Counted from the stretch's first letter, positions 35,027-43,846 are shown. The stretch is DNA of 64,000 nt from 2-02-FULL-55-14 sp964534125 (GCA_964534125.1 CAZHOJ010000009.1:62001-126000), one strand, 5' to 3'. Notes: a model not told the origin generated them from the sequence alone. Translations and numbers: made by a program.

Positions 35027-35046
35027 GAATGAGGGGATCCTCATTC
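35027..35046. promoter_or_regulatory. Palindrome upstream of the TonB receptor gene
   Basis: An 8-bp perfect inverted repeat, GAATGAGG / CCTCATTC, around GGAT. Its place 41 bp before the start codon fits an operator or a leader hairpin. No regulator can be assigned. Confidence 0.4.
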
Positions 35047-35664
35047 GTAGCCGCGGAAAGACGGGAAGGACTATCGCGGCGTGGGTTGCATCCGCCATGA
35101 GCCTCCATGTGCGGACACGGGAAAGCAGTACCGATCAGTCCCGGAACATCACCCCCTTTCGGTCGGGACGCACCATTCCCCCAGAAGAGGAGACCAGGAG
35201 AGTGGGAAACGGCTGGTTGGCCGACATTCTATTGTGTGGTGGTTAGAATGTGATGAAGATCACCGAACAGCGTGGACGCCTTCCTTCTCCCATCATCCCT
35301 GGCCGCTGTTCCCGTCAGCAGACCCGTTCGTCGATGGGGTTGGGTCGCGTATCTTAGCTGTTCCTTATGTTGAGAAGTAAGACAACTATCGGACCAAAGT
35401 CAAGATGAGCAGGGTAGTGAGCAATTCCTCATCTTATAGGAGTGTCAGGGGAGGCGTGCCGAAGGTTTCCAGCAGAGAATCTGGAAAAATTATCCCATGC
35501 AGGAGCGCTGCATGCTCATTCGCCGGAAGGGCTGAGAATAGGATCGATATGAGGAGGTTTTTATTCCCATAAATAGGAAATTATTACCGATGGAGTGTGA
35601 GGAGGGGATTTCTGGTCAGGATGGGAAATGAATCTGCCGCTGCGTTGATGTTTGGAGAAAAGAA

Positions 35665-35700
35665 AAGCCCTCTCAGAGCTTCGAGAGGGCTTCGTGACCT
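35665..35700 (-). terminator. Terminator of the rhodanese gene
   Basis: A 10-bp perfect stem AAGCCCTCTC / GAGAGGGCTT (35665-35692) with an 8-nt loop, followed on the minus strand by TTCTTTTC. It lies 34 bp past the stop at 35727. Confidence 0.85.
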
Positions 35701-35726
35701 GATTCAGGAGGATCTGAATGTACGGT

Positions 35727-36716
35727 TCAGCCGGTCACATAAGGATATCCCTTGATCTCAGATGCAGTGAATTTCGTTCCCGGCATCGTGTCATAGATCA
35801 TAGCGTTCGCACCGTACAGGATCGACTTCCCGTCGTATCCCAGGAGGCGCAGATACATTGCCACGAACGAGCTGGTCTGCCCGGAATAGCAGTAGACGGC
35901 GACCGGCTTGTCCGTTGGAAGTGTCTTCAGGAATGTCGAGCTCTTCAGGTCGGCCTTCGGTGTATACTGGACGGCCCCCGGAATATGACCCGCCAGATAC
36001 TCGCTCTCGGGCCAGTAGTTCACAATGTAGTACCCGGTCAAGTTCGTGAAGAGCGTTCCATTGGAAACGGAAGCGGCGCTGTAGCCCTCGGTCAGGACCG
36101 CCTGCACCCGTGCTTCCAGTATCTCGGCACCTGTGGTCTTGCCGGTGGTGAGGGTCGGGAGGCTGCCTGCAGCGGCTTTCGCATGCGCCGTGGTCTCGAA
36201 CTGCGGCGCGCGGGTGTTGAGCATATTGCTGAGCCACCTGGTCGTCGCGAAGGTGCTGTCCCACGAGCACATTCCCCATTTCAGCGAGTAGACATTGCTG
36301 TATCCCATCACCCGGAGGGCCATCGCTCCCCATCCCGCAGTCTGTCCGGAGTAGCAGATGATGACGATGCGGGCGTAACCCGATGCGTTGATGCCCTGCA
36401 CGTGCGTGAGGAGGTTCGCCGATGTGACGTTAACGGCTCCATCGATCCGGCCTGCGGAGAAGTCGGAGGCCGAACGGATATCGATGAGGTACTGTGTCGT
36501 CGGCGCGCTCAGCTGGGTCGTGCGGACCGCCTCTGCGGAGACGATGGAGGGGGCGGAGGTGTTGAGATAGTCCCCGTTCGCTTCGAGGTAGTCAACGAGC
36601 ACCTGTGCTTCATTGATAGCCTCGGGTGCGGTGGTGTCGTCATCCTTCTCGCACCCGACCGCGAACACGAACAGCGGCAGGACAAAAAGGATCAGATATG
36701 GGTTGATGCGTCTCAT
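35727..36716 (-). CDS. Lipoprotein with two rhodanese domains
   Basis: A 329-residue lipoprotein (lipobox AVGC, C22). Domain 1 (about 55-160) has the sulfur-carrying loop I-I-C121-Y-S-G-Q-T, domain 2 (about 200-325) has V-Y-C276-Y-S-G-Q-T. Both active-site cysteines are intact, so both domains could carry persulfide, which is unusual since tandem rhodaneses often keep only one. Active loops CYSGQT are short, as in single-domain rhodaneses. It should sit on the outer side of a membrane. The multihaem cytochrome gene lies 29 bp upstream, and a MarR gene precedes that, which suggests sulfur-linked electron transfer. Confidence 0.88.
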   Translation of the reverse strand: MRRINPYLILFVLPLFVFAVGCEKDDDTTAPEAINEAQVLVDYLEANGDYLNTSAPSIVSAEAVRTTQLSAPTTQYLIDIRSASDFSAGRIDGAVNVTSANLLTHVQGINASGYARIVIICYSGQTAGWGAMALRVMGYSNVYSLKWGMCSWDSTFATTRWLSNMLNTRAPQFETTAHAKAAAGSLPTLTTGKTTGAEILEARVQAVLTEGYSAASVSNGTLFTNLTGYYIVNYWPESEYLAGHIPGAVQYTPKADLKSSTFLKTLPTDKPVAVYCYSGQTSSFVAMYLRLLGYDGKSILYGANAMIYDTMPGTKFTASEIKGYPYVTG

Positions 36717-36745
36717 GGGATACCTTCCTTACTAAGGTTGAGGAG

Positions 36746-38083
36746 TTACGGTGCGTTCCAGGTTGCCGGGAGCTTCCCGTCGACCACGATGTCGAGGTCC
36801 GCGTTCACTTCCCAGCTCTGGAGGTCTGTTGAGTACAGGTATAGTCCGATGTTCCGGTAGGTCGTTCCTTCTTTTATGACATGGCAATTGTCGTAGCACG
36901 CGGCCCCCGTCGATACCTGTGTCCGTGAGGTCCAGCGCAGAATGTTGTGCGGTGTCGTGTATTTGTAGGTCGGGCGTACATCGAAGTTTGCCAGGGCAGC
37001 GGTGCCGTAGTTCTGCCATGAATCCGGGGCCATGAGCGATTGACGCAGCGTGACGAAAGTATAGGGCTGGCCGTTGATCGGTGAGACCTTGATATCTGGC
37101 AATGGATTCCGGCCGATCTTGAAGCCCTGATATGAGGGGACGCGTGCCCCCTCGCCGCCGATATGGCAGCTCCCGCAGTTGTTGTAGGCCTGCGAATGGC
37201 ACGTATGGCAGTTCAGGTCGTTGATGTGCTGCGTATGATACTGGTTCGTTGTCGCTACAGACGGGTGACAGTCAAGGCATGATGGTAGGGCGGGGACCTT
37301 GTAGCGCTGATCGTAGACCTGACCGTCGCCATGCAGCTCGGTGCCTGAGTGACACGTGAGGCAGTGGAAGGACCTCTCGGTCAGGTGCACATCCGGCACC
37401 GTGCCGGAGCCGATGCCGAAGTATGCATGGCCTCCGCGGCTTGTATGACAGGCCACGCAGTTTTCCCGCATATCGGGTATTCTTTTGAACTCATGGCCCC
37501 ACAGGAGTCCACCTCCCCCCGCCTTCGGGCGGTTCAGGTGGCAGTCGCCGCATCCAGCATGGCATTTCGCACAATTGACCTCATACCCTGCTTTCATCTG
37601 ATCGGAAAGCTCGTCGAACGACCCGACGCCGGCACGGAGGAACACCATGCTCTTCTGCCCCCAGCCGCCGCGATGAATGCTGTTATGATAGAGTCCGGCG
37701 ATGGATGCATGGCATGGCGTGCAGGTAAACTCTGCATGCTCGGACGGATGGCGGACGAAATCCCCGCCGTGGGCGATAGCTTTATCGTCAGAGGTATCGT
37801 CGCCGTTGTGACAGGACGTGCAGCCATGATCGTAGTGTGCCGAATTCTTGAAGGACTCGAATCCGGTGCCTCCCATGTAGACACGATCGTATGGCTCGAT
37901 GTGGGGGGTCTCGCCGCCGCAGCCGCCGCCGCCGGCAGCAGTATCGGGAGAGGCGATGGCCTTCAGAAGTGCGTAGTCAGTGTGGCAGGTCTCGCAGGTG
38001 CTGACGCCAGAGGCGAGGTCAGAACCGGGATCGGCTGTCTCGGTGTTCTGCTCGCATCCCATGGGGAGGAACAGAACACACAC
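36746..38083 (-). CDS. Multihaem c-type cytochrome lipoprotein
   Basis: The protein contains ten CxxCH haem motifs (CETCH, CTSCH, CTPCH, CAKCH, CGDCH, CVACH, CLTCH, CLDCH, CHTCH, CGSCH) plus one CxxxCH (CYDNCH) that may bind an eleventh haem. A lipobox-like LPMGC precedes them, so the protein is probably anchored and periplasmic or surface-exposed. The start is uncertain: GTG 38083 gives a very short leader, whereas the frame is open to ATG 38245 inside the marR gene, where the sequence is Ser/Arg-rich and unlike a leader. Translational coupling with marR is likely in either case. It should move electrons in anaerobic or sulfur/metal respiration; the partner is unknown. Confidence 0.85.
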   Translation of the reverse strand: MCVLFLPMGCEQNTETADPGSDLASGVSTCETCHTDYALLKAIASPDTAAGGGGCGGETPHIEPYDRVYMGGTGFESFKNSAHYDHGCTSCHNGDDTSDDKAIAHGGDFVRHPSEHAEFTCTPCHASIAGLYHNSIHRGGWGQKSMVFLRAGVGSFDELSDQMKAGYEVNCAKCHAGCGDCHLNRPKAGGGGLLWGHEFKRIPDMRENCVACHTSRGGHAYFGIGSGTVPDVHLTERSFHCLTCHSGTELHGDGQVYDQRYKVPALPSCLDCHPSVATTNQYHTQHINDLNCHTCHSQAYNNCGSCHIGGEGARVPSYQGFKIGRNPLPDIKVSPINGQPYTFVTLRQSLMAPDSWQNYGTAALANFDVRPTYKYTTPHNILRWTSRTQVSTGAACYDNCHVIKEGTTYRNIGLYLYSTDLQSWEVNADLDIVVDGKLPATWNAP

Positions 38084-38108
38084 GGCCGCAAAGAAAAGAA
38101 CGGCCGTA

Positions 38109-38588
38109 CTACCGGGACTGCTCCATCTGCTTGTGCTGCTCGAGCCAGCCCCGGACGGTGGTGACCATCTGGGCGAGACTGTCGCCGAGAGACGCGTGAA
38201 CGTTCTGAGGAATATCCTGAAGGATTTCTTCGTGGATTTGGACATGGCGCTTCTCCAGTTCCTTTGCCAGCTCCAATCCGTGAGGCGTCAGCGAGATCAC
38301 ATATTCCCGTCGGTCCCTGGGGTCCTCATTACGCGCGATGAATCCACGCTCCTGCAGTTGATCGAGGATCCTCGTCAGCCTGCTGCCGCTCAGCCCGAGG
38401 CGCTTGTTCAGGGTCTTCTGAGAAATGTGCTGCTCACCGCGGAACAACCGAATGGTCCGGAATTCGGATTGAGATAGACCGAACTCTTCAGCCATCGTCA
38501 CTTCCTTCTCCTGGCAGAGGACCAGAAGAGTGAAGGTCAGGTCCGCGATCCTTTCCGCGTTCTCACGAATGTTCTTGTTCTGGGGCAT
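38109..38588 (-). CDS. MarR-family transcriptional regulator
   Basis: A 159-residue winged helix-turn-helix protein. The DNA-binding part (about 45-115) reads FRTIRLFRGEQHISQKTLNK, LGLSGSRLTRILDQLQERGF and RNEDPRDRREYVISLTPHG, the last being the wing with the DxRxxxxxLT pattern. N- and C-terminal helices form the dimer interface. A likely operator lies 14 bp upstream (38602-38624). As first gene of the run marR, cytochrome, rhodanese it probably controls that operon and itself. The ligand is unknown. Confidence 0.9.
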   Translation of the reverse strand: MPQNKNIRENAERIADLTFTLLVLCQEKEVTMAEEFGLSQSEFRTIRLFRGEQHISQKTLNKRLGLSGSRLTRILDQLQERGFIARNEDPRDRREYVISLTPHGLELAKELEKRHVQIHEEILQDIPQNVHASLGDSLAQMVTTVRGWLEQHKQMEQSR

Positions 38589-38601
38589 GAGTGCTCCTAC
38601 G

Positions 38602-38624
38602 AATTATTGCTAGAGACAATTATT
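38602..38624. promoter_or_regulatory. Probable operator of the MarR-type regulator
   Basis: AATTATTG and CAATTATT form an inverted repeat (7 of 8 positions complementary) around a 7-bp spacer, 14 bp upstream of the marR start. Size and AT content fit MarR sites of about 20 bp. Its use by this protein is inferred from position. Confidence 0.5.
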
Positions 38625-38798
38625 GTGCCAATGAAGAATGTGTGATGATACGTTATCCTGGCGACATTCTCAAATGTGGGACCCAGAATCAGGGAAAGTG
38701 ACCGATAATGGTTCCTACAAGCAGGAAGGCCATGGGTGTCATGCAAAAGCATTCCGATGATATTTCAATGAAATAAGCATAGAATAGATCCTCACCGT

Positions 38799-39734
38799 AT
38801 GCACATGCTATCACTCTTCTTTTGGCTTCTGGCATGGTCCGCGTGTATGCCCGGAGGAACACCCGGCGGCATGCTCACGCCATCCCCCGCACACACATTG
38901 TCTGACTCGCTCATCACAGCGATAGACTCGATGAGATCAGCTTCATGTGAGTGGCTGAGGACCAGCCCAACGTCATATCTGGCGGCGGTCGCACGGGTAG
39001 ATTTCGGGGATAAAGAGACACTCACCGTGGGGACCGATCCATCGAATGATGTCGTGGTACCGGAGGATGCCTTTGCCGCAAGACACCTCGCGGTCACAGT
39101 CGCAGGAGATTCGTTCAGGGTCCGAACTGTCGATCCGCAAGCCCTATGGATAATAGATGGAGATACACTGAAGGGCGAACGCATGCTCGGCCCATCGTAC
39201 ATCTCCGTCGGCAGGTTCAAGCTTCGCCTGTCCCATCAACGATTTCCGGCGATCATTGTGTTCGATCCGTCCAGTCCACGGTTCAGTGAATTCAAAGGGC
39301 TCTCGTTCTTCCCTGTCGACCTTCGATATCGGTTCACACTCAGCATGGACCGCAATCCCCGGCAGGACACGGTCGTTATTCTTTCGACTCGGGGGAGTAT
39401 GCGGCATGCCGTTCGGGAAGGATGGTTCCGCTTTATTATAGAGGGCGTTCCATGTACGTTGGAAGTGTCCCGCTTGCTGGAGCCCGGCATTGGTGACCAC
39501 ACGTACAGCATCTTCTTCCGGGACAGAACATCCGGTGTCGAAACATATCCCGTCGGGCGTTATCTCGATGTCGAGCGCCGTGCCGACGGACAGTTTGTGC
39601 TCGACTTCAACCAGGCGTACAATCCGGCATGCGCGATCTCTCCCTTCTACAATTGTCCGCTGCCGCCGGAGCAGAACACGCTCCCCGTCCCGATCCCTGT
39701 CGGAGAAAAAGATTCGCACTACCTGGACCATTGA
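38799..39734 (+). CDS. Secreted DUF1684 protein with FHA-like segment
   Basis: A 311-residue protein with a signal or lipoprotein leader (LLAWSAC, C16). The C-terminal half has the DUF1684 signature: ETYPVGRYLDVERRADGQFV, then LDFNQAYNPACAISPFYNCP and PLPPEQNTLPVPIPVGEK. In DUF1684 proteins this half follows a beta-rich part, here with LTVGTDPSNDVVVPEDAFAA (about 75-94), which looks like an FHA-type loop. No biochemical role is known for DUF1684. The M28 peptidase gene follows 21 bp downstream, so the two are probably cotranscribed. Confidence 0.83.
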   Translation: MHMLSLFFWLLAWSACMPGGTPGGMLTPSPAHTLSDSLITAIDSMRSASCEWLRTSPTSYLAAVARVDFGDKETLTVGTDPSNDVVVPEDAFAARHLAVTVAGDSFRVRTVDPQALWIIDGDTLKGERMLGPSYISVGRFKLRLSHQRFPAIIVFDPSSPRFSEFKGLSFFPVDLRYRFTLSMDRNPRQDTVVILSTRGSMRHAVREGWFRFIIEGVPCTLEVSRLLEPGIGDHTYSIFFRDRTSGVETYPVGRYLDVERRADGQFVLDFNQAYNPACAISPFYNCPLPPEQNTLPVPIPVGEKDSHYLDH

Positions 39735-39755
39735 CACTTACCTGAGGAATGACAC

Positions 39756-41405
39756 ATGAAACAGATGACCATACTCATTTCGCTCTTCTTCCTCCTCTCG
39801 AGCTGTGCGCAGCAGGACATCGACCGCGTCATGACGTCTGTGAGTGAACAGTCCGTGATGCAGCATGTTGAGGCGCTGTCGCATGATTCGCTCCGCGGTC
39901 GCAAGCCCGGGACCGAGGGAGAGGTGCTGACCACTGCGTATCTTGTCGGGAAGTTATCATCGTATGGACTGGAGCCGGCCGGGGAGAACGGTTCGTTCTA
40001 CCAGGATGTGAAGATCCTGGGGCAATCACTCCGCCCCGGGTCATTTGCTGAGATCGCCAAGGGGACGAAGCGTCTGGCGCTGAGGGAGCGTGACGACATG
40101 GTCATGTTCAGCGGCGCCCCGAAACCGGTCGTGCGCGTGCAGGACCGGGAGATCGTATTCGTCGGATATGGAGTGGACGCTCCGGAACAATCGTGGGACG
40201 ACTATAAGGGATATGATGTGAGGGGGAAGGTCCTGCTCTTCCTGAACAACGACCCTCCGTCTGACGATCCGTCCGTGTTCGGCGGTACGGCGCGCACATA
40301 CTACGGCCGGTGGACGTACAAGTACGACGTCGCAGCCGCAAAAGGGGCGGCGGGAGCCATCGTTATCCACAATGACAGCTCAGCAGGATATCCGTGGAGC
40401 GTCGTCGCGAACGGGTGGAGCGGCGAGAATCTGATGCTGGCAAGCCAGGCCGAAGGCTCATCGCTCGATTTTCAGGGCTGGTTCACGAACAACGCCACCC
40501 GCGAGGTGTTTACCCTCGCCGGCAAGGATTTTGAGGCGCTCGCCGAGGCGGCCACGAAGCCGGACTTCCGGCCCGTTCCGCTCGGGGTCGCGCTCCGTGC
40601 CCGCATGAACCTGGCGCTCCGTACGATCGATGGCAAGAACGTCATCGGGCGCCTGGCGGGAAGCGACCCGGAACTCTCGAAAGAGGCGATCCTCTTCACG
40701 TCTCACCACGACCATCTCGGCGTCGGATTTCCGGTCGACGGAGATTCTATCTACAACGGCGCTCTGGACAATGCATCCGGTATGGCGATGTCGCTCGAGA
40801 TGGCGCGGGCCTTCGCCGGGCTTCCGACGCGTCCGAAGAGATCGCTGCTGTTCAGCTTTGTGACAGCAGAGGAGGAGGGACTCCTCGGTTCTCAGTTCCT
40901 CGCAACGCATCCAACGCTCCCCTTGCGGGATATCGTTGCCGTCGTCAATATCGATGGTTTCAACATCCACGGCCCGACGTCGGACATCAACTTCCTCGGG
41001 TACGACCGTTCCTCGCTGGGGAAGGACATCGACGCCGTCGCGTCTGTCATGAATATGACTGTCAGCCCGGACCCGGCCCCGGAACAGGGATCCTTCTACA
41101 GGAGCGACCACTTCAGCTTTGCGAAGGTCGGTATCCCATGTCTGTCGATGGGAGGCGGGTCAAAGTTCATCGGCAAGCCGGACGACTATGCGGAAACGGT
41201 CCGGAAGGAATATCGTGAGAAGCATTACCATCAGCCGTCCGATCAATTGTCCGCAGACGAGCCATGGGAACTTGGCGGCATGTTCCAGCAATTCGAGTTC
41301 GTCGCGCGCCTCACGCTTCGGATCGCCGATGCGGCTGAGAAGCCGGTGTGGAATGCAGGGGACGAATTCGAGGCGGCACGCCTGGCTACTCTCAGGGCAG
41401 AATAG
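39756..41405 (+). CDS. Secreted M28-family zinc aminopeptidase
   Basis: A 549-residue lipoprotein (LLSSC, C17). A protease-associated domain lies at about 130-260 (VFVGYGVDAPEQSWDDYKG, GAAGAIVIHN). The M28 catalytic domain follows with zinc ligands His in TSHHDHLG, bridging Asp in GALDNASGMA, Glu pair in VTAEEEGLLGS, Asp in VVNIDGFN and a final His in FYRSDHFSF. It should remove N-terminal residues from periplasmic peptides. The hydrolase complements the tricorn and M23 enzymes of the window. A terminator follows. Confidence 0.92.
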   Translation: MKQMTILISLFFLLSSCAQQDIDRVMTSVSEQSVMQHVEALSHDSLRGRKPGTEGEVLTTAYLVGKLSSYGLEPAGENGSFYQDVKILGQSLRPGSFAEIAKGTKRLALRERDDMVMFSGAPKPVVRVQDREIVFVGYGVDAPEQSWDDYKGYDVRGKVLLFLNNDPPSDDPSVFGGTARTYYGRWTYKYDVAAAKGAAGAIVIHNDSSAGYPWSVVANGWSGENLMLASQAEGSSLDFQGWFTNNATREVFTLAGKDFEALAEAATKPDFRPVPLGVALRARMNLALRTIDGKNVIGRLAGSDPELSKEAILFTSHHDHLGVGFPVDGDSIYNGALDNASGMAMSLEMARAFAGLPTRPKRSLLFSFVTAEEEGLLGSQFLATHPTLPLRDIVAVVNIDGFNIHGPTSDINFLGYDRSSLGKDIDAVASVMNMTVSPDPAPEQGSFYRSDHFSFAKVGIPCLSMGGGSKFIGKPDDYAETVRKEYREKHYHQPSDQLSADEPWELGGMFQQFEFVARLTLRIADAAEKPVWNAGDEFEAARLATLRAE

Positions 41406-41426
41406 ATCAGCGAAAAATATCTGAAG

Positions 41427-41464
41427 GAAGCCCCGCACTCTGACCGAGGCGGGGCTTCTTTTTG
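41427..41464. terminator. Bidirectional terminator between the M28 peptidase and epimerase genes
   Basis: GAAGCCCCGC / GCGGGGCTTC (41427-41458) with a 12-nt loop, then TTTTT on the plus strand. It lies between converging stops at 41405 and 41474. Confidence 0.85.
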
Positions 41465-41473
41465 GCAGGCCTA

Positions 41474-42460
41474 TCACAACCAACCGTTCTGCTCATACCA
41501 ACGGTACGTCTCCTGAAATCCGCGGTCCCCGGCAATGCTGGTGCGAAATCCTGTGCAGGTTTCCAGGTGCGATGGAGAGCAGGTCCAGTACGGCTGCAGG
41601 AGGTCTCTTAGTTTTTCGCGGTTGAGCGGAAGCGGTTGAGGAAGGAGCCGGGAAACCATCTCCGAACAGCTGGCGGCGGCACGAAGGAGAGAGAGGGGAA
41701 TGGTGACCGTGTGCAGTGTCCTTCTGGCTGCAGCAGCAAGGAATCGAAAGATGTCATCGTATGAATATTCGACCGGGTCTGCGACGAAGAAGACCTCTCC
41801 GGCAGCGGCCGGGTGGAACGCACACTGCGCTATAGCGTTCGCCAGGTCCCTGACGTGGATGATACTCAGGTGAGCGTTGCTCCTTCCAAGGACCGGCTTC
41901 AGTCCCCGCGAAGCCCACTTGAAGAACTCGAAGATATCCCTGTCCCGCGGGCCGTAGACGGCGGGAGGCCGCAGGATGGTCACCTCCATGTCTCCCGACG
42001 CCTCCATCACAAGAAGCTCGGCCTGACGCTTCGACCTTCCGTAGGCCGTGGATGGATTGCAGATCGTCTGTTCCGACACAGGTCTCCCATCCGGATTCGG
42101 TCCGACAGCGGTCAGGCTGCTGATGAGGCAGAACCTCTTCACGCCTGCCATTCGTGAAGCCTCCAGGAGTGCGGCAGTTGTTGTCACATTTCCGTCCCAG
42201 TACCCCTGCTCCTGTGTCGCCTTCGTTGTCCCGGCGACATGAATAACAACGTCAGTTCCCTTGAGATGTCGCGTGAGAGCGTGTTTGTCTGTCAGGTCGA
42301 CCTTTGTCACCGGGGGATGAAGCTCCTCCAGCCAGGACATATCCTTTCGTCCCGGTCGCACAGCACATGTATACGGGATCCCGAGCTCATGTAAGTGTTC
42401 GGCGACATGGCTCCCCACGAAGCCCGTTGCGCCGGTCAGAAATACTGTTCGTCCCGTCAT
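41474..42460 (-). CDS. NAD-dependent epimerase/dehydratase (extended SDR)
   Basis: A 328-residue extended short-chain dehydrogenase. The cofactor motif is TGATGFVGSHVAE (about 9-21), the catalytic Tyr-Lys is in AYGRSKRQAEL (about 138), and RPPAVYGPRDRDIF follows. Substrates for this group include nucleotide sugars and sterol-like or terpenoid ketones. The ATG is 3 bp after the stop of the upstream homologous gene, so the pair form one operon; the two are related but not recent duplicates (different interior sequence). Confidence 0.87.
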   Translation of the reverse strand: MTGRTVFLTGATGFVGSHVAEHLHELGIPYTCAVRPGRKDMSWLEELHPPVTKVDLTDKHALTRHLKGTDVVIHVAGTTKATQEQGYWDGNVTTTAALLEASRMAGVKRFCLISSLTAVGPNPDGRPVSEQTICNPSTAYGRSKRQAELLVMEASGDMEVTILRPPAVYGPRDRDIFEFFKWASRGLKPVLGRSNAHLSIIHVRDLANAIAQCAFHPAAAGEVFFVADPVEYSYDDIFRFLAAAARRTLHTVTIPLSLLRAAASCSEMVSRLLPQPLPLNREKLRDLLQPYWTCSPSHLETCTGFRTSIAGDRGFQETYRWYEQNGWL

Positions 42461-42463
42461 GGT

Positions 42464-43495
42464 CTACCCCCGATGTGTCGATGCGGGTGAAAAGACCTCG
42501 GACGGACGCAGCATTCCCGTATGCACCATCCATCGGATCACATCCTGGATCGCCTTTCGAAGCGGCGTCACGCGATACCCCAGTTCGTGTCTGGCCTTTG
42601 CACAGGATGTTGTCCAGTCACTCAGGAATACTCTGGTCCATCCGGGAGTGATGAGGGGAGACAGGCCGGTCAGGTCTGCGATCATCTCCTGTACCCTCGC
42701 AAATGGGAGAGCGACCCACGCCGGCATGTGGACCATATGGCGTGAGATACCGCTCACATCCGCGATAAGGTCGAACAATGCATTGAACGAAATGTTCTCT
42801 CCACCCAGAATGTAGTGGGATCCCGGCTTTCCATGCTCCATGGCGCGCGTGTACCCATCGACAAGGTCCTCGAGATAGACGTAATTGCCGATAGCCTCGC
42901 CCGTCCCCGGAATGAGGCGCCATTTTCCCTGCAGATACCACAGGATCATCTTCGTCACGGAGTTCGCATCGTTGATGGGGCCTGGCCCGAAGACGCGGGT
43001 TGGATGGACCGTCACCACCGGCAGTCCCTTCCGGATGTACCGGTGCGCCACAATTTCTGCCGCTGCCTTCGATCGTTCGTAGGTGTTGTAGTAGTCGGTC
43101 ACCCGTACGGTCTCCTCTGTGATCTCACCGTCAGTGACCGGTCCAATGGTGAGGTTCGTGGAGGTGATGACGACACGTTCGACCCGCTGCGTCAGAGCGC
43201 ATTTCAGCACCGTGTCGGTTCCCCGCACATTGACGTCGAAGAAGTCGTCGTTGCGCGGCAGCCATGCGCACGCACATGCGGCCAGATGGTACACCGTAGA
43301 ACATCCGTGGAGAGCGGCACGGACATCCGCTTCTGAGCGAACGTCACCGTAATGAACAGTACAATAAGGATGATGGACGGGCGACGATCCCGTGACGGGG
43401 AATCCGAGGACATGAACGCGCGCTCCCCGTCGCAGCAATGCTGACGCCAGAGCCGTGCCGATGAAGCCGGTCCCGCCGGTAATGAGAGTAGCCAT
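42464..43495 (-). CDS. NAD-dependent epimerase/dehydratase (HpnA / dihydroflavonol reductase-like)
   Basis: A 343-residue extended SDR. MATLITGGTGFIGTALASAL gives the nucleotide site, YERSKAAAEI carries the catalytic Tyr and Lys (about 157-161), and VTHPTRVFGPGPIND-type substrate sequence follows. The middle fits the hopanoid-associated HpnA / dihydroflavonol-4-reductase-like group. I placed the start at 43495, where the Rossmann motif begins; the longer frame adds 41 residues from the MITE-like element upstream. It is first of a two-gene operon with the next epimerase. Confidence 0.87.
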   Translation of the reverse strand: MATLITGGTGFIGTALASALLRRGARVHVLGFPVTGSSPVHHPYCTVHYGDVRSEADVRAALHGCSTVYHLAACACAWLPRNDDFFDVNVRGTDTVLKCALTQRVERVVITSTNLTIGPVTDGEITEETVRVTDYYNTYERSKAAAEIVAHRYIRKGLPVVTVHPTRVFGPGPINDANSVTKMILWYLQGKWRLIPGTGEAIGNYVYLEDLVDGYTRAMEHGKPGSHYILGGENISFNALFDLIADVSGISRHMVHMPAWVALPFARVQEMIADLTGLSPLITPGWTRVFLSDWTTSCAKARHELGYRVTPLRKAIQDVIRWMVHTGMLRPSEVFSPASTHRG

Positions 43496-43522
43496 GGAAG
43501 CCTCCGGGCGATGTGAAAGGCC

Positions 43523-43715
43523 TAACAGGCTGCGGAAGAAGTCAGCCAAGTAAGTTTCGCGCAGCGCCTGCCTGCCGAATGCCTGCAGACAGGCTCGCAG
43601 CGGGAGCAGCGAACGCAACGATCAAAATATCATCAAAAACCGTGGCGTGCGTGGCATATTTGACATTCTCTGACCGTCGCGGTCGTTGCGCGAAATGTTT
43701 TTCCGCAAGCTCCTA
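43523..43715. mobile_element. MITE-like element, 193 bp, no ORF
   Basis: The ends are imperfect inverted repeats: TAACAGGCTGCGGAAGAA on the left and, read inward from the right, TAGGAGCTTGCGGAAAAA, with 13 of 18 positions equal. A second, perfect inverted pair lies inside: TTTCGCGCA (43555) and TGCGCGAAA (43687). It has no coding capacity. GGCTGCGGAAAAA-type ends are common among transposon remnants, so this is probably a non-autonomous element moved by a transposase coded elsewhere. Target-site duplications are not clear. The right end supplies the stop codon of the 40-residue gene next to it. Confidence 0.6.
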
Positions 43716-43835
43716 ATGATGCGTGCATGTGGCCCTCAGAGAGCGGCCGATGCTTCGATAGACGATGAGGGCCACGATCAGGGCTGCGGCCACGATGCCG
43801 ATTGTCAGTGCTGTGCTCATTGTCGTTGTCTCCAT
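43713..43835 (-). CDS. 40-residue single-helix membrane microprotein
   Basis: Reading from ATG 43835: a short polar start (METTTMSTA), one hydrophobic helix (LTIGIVAAALIVALIVY) and a basic tail ending ATCTHH. An inner start at the second Met (codon 6) is possible. It follows the 36-residue microprotein with 11 bp between them, in the same direction, so it is probably the third gene of an operon headed by the DUF3108 gene. The TAG stop falls in the terminal repeat of the MITE-like element, so the C-terminus may have been changed by insertion. Function unknown. Confidence 0.55.
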   Translation of the reverse strand: METTTMSTALTIGIVAAALIVALIVYRSIGRSLRATCTHH

Positions 43836-43846
43836 GTGGGTGTTCT

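Larger units (their letters stand above)
34987..35726. other. 740-bp intergenic region upstream of the receptor cluster
   Basis: No gene is supported. Positions 35027-35046 form a palindrome (GAATGAGG, 4 nt, CCTCATTC) 41 bp upstream of the receptor start, a possible operator. The part from about 35380 to 35640 is more AT-rich than its neighbours. The right end holds the terminator of the rhodanese gene. Confidence 0.5.
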
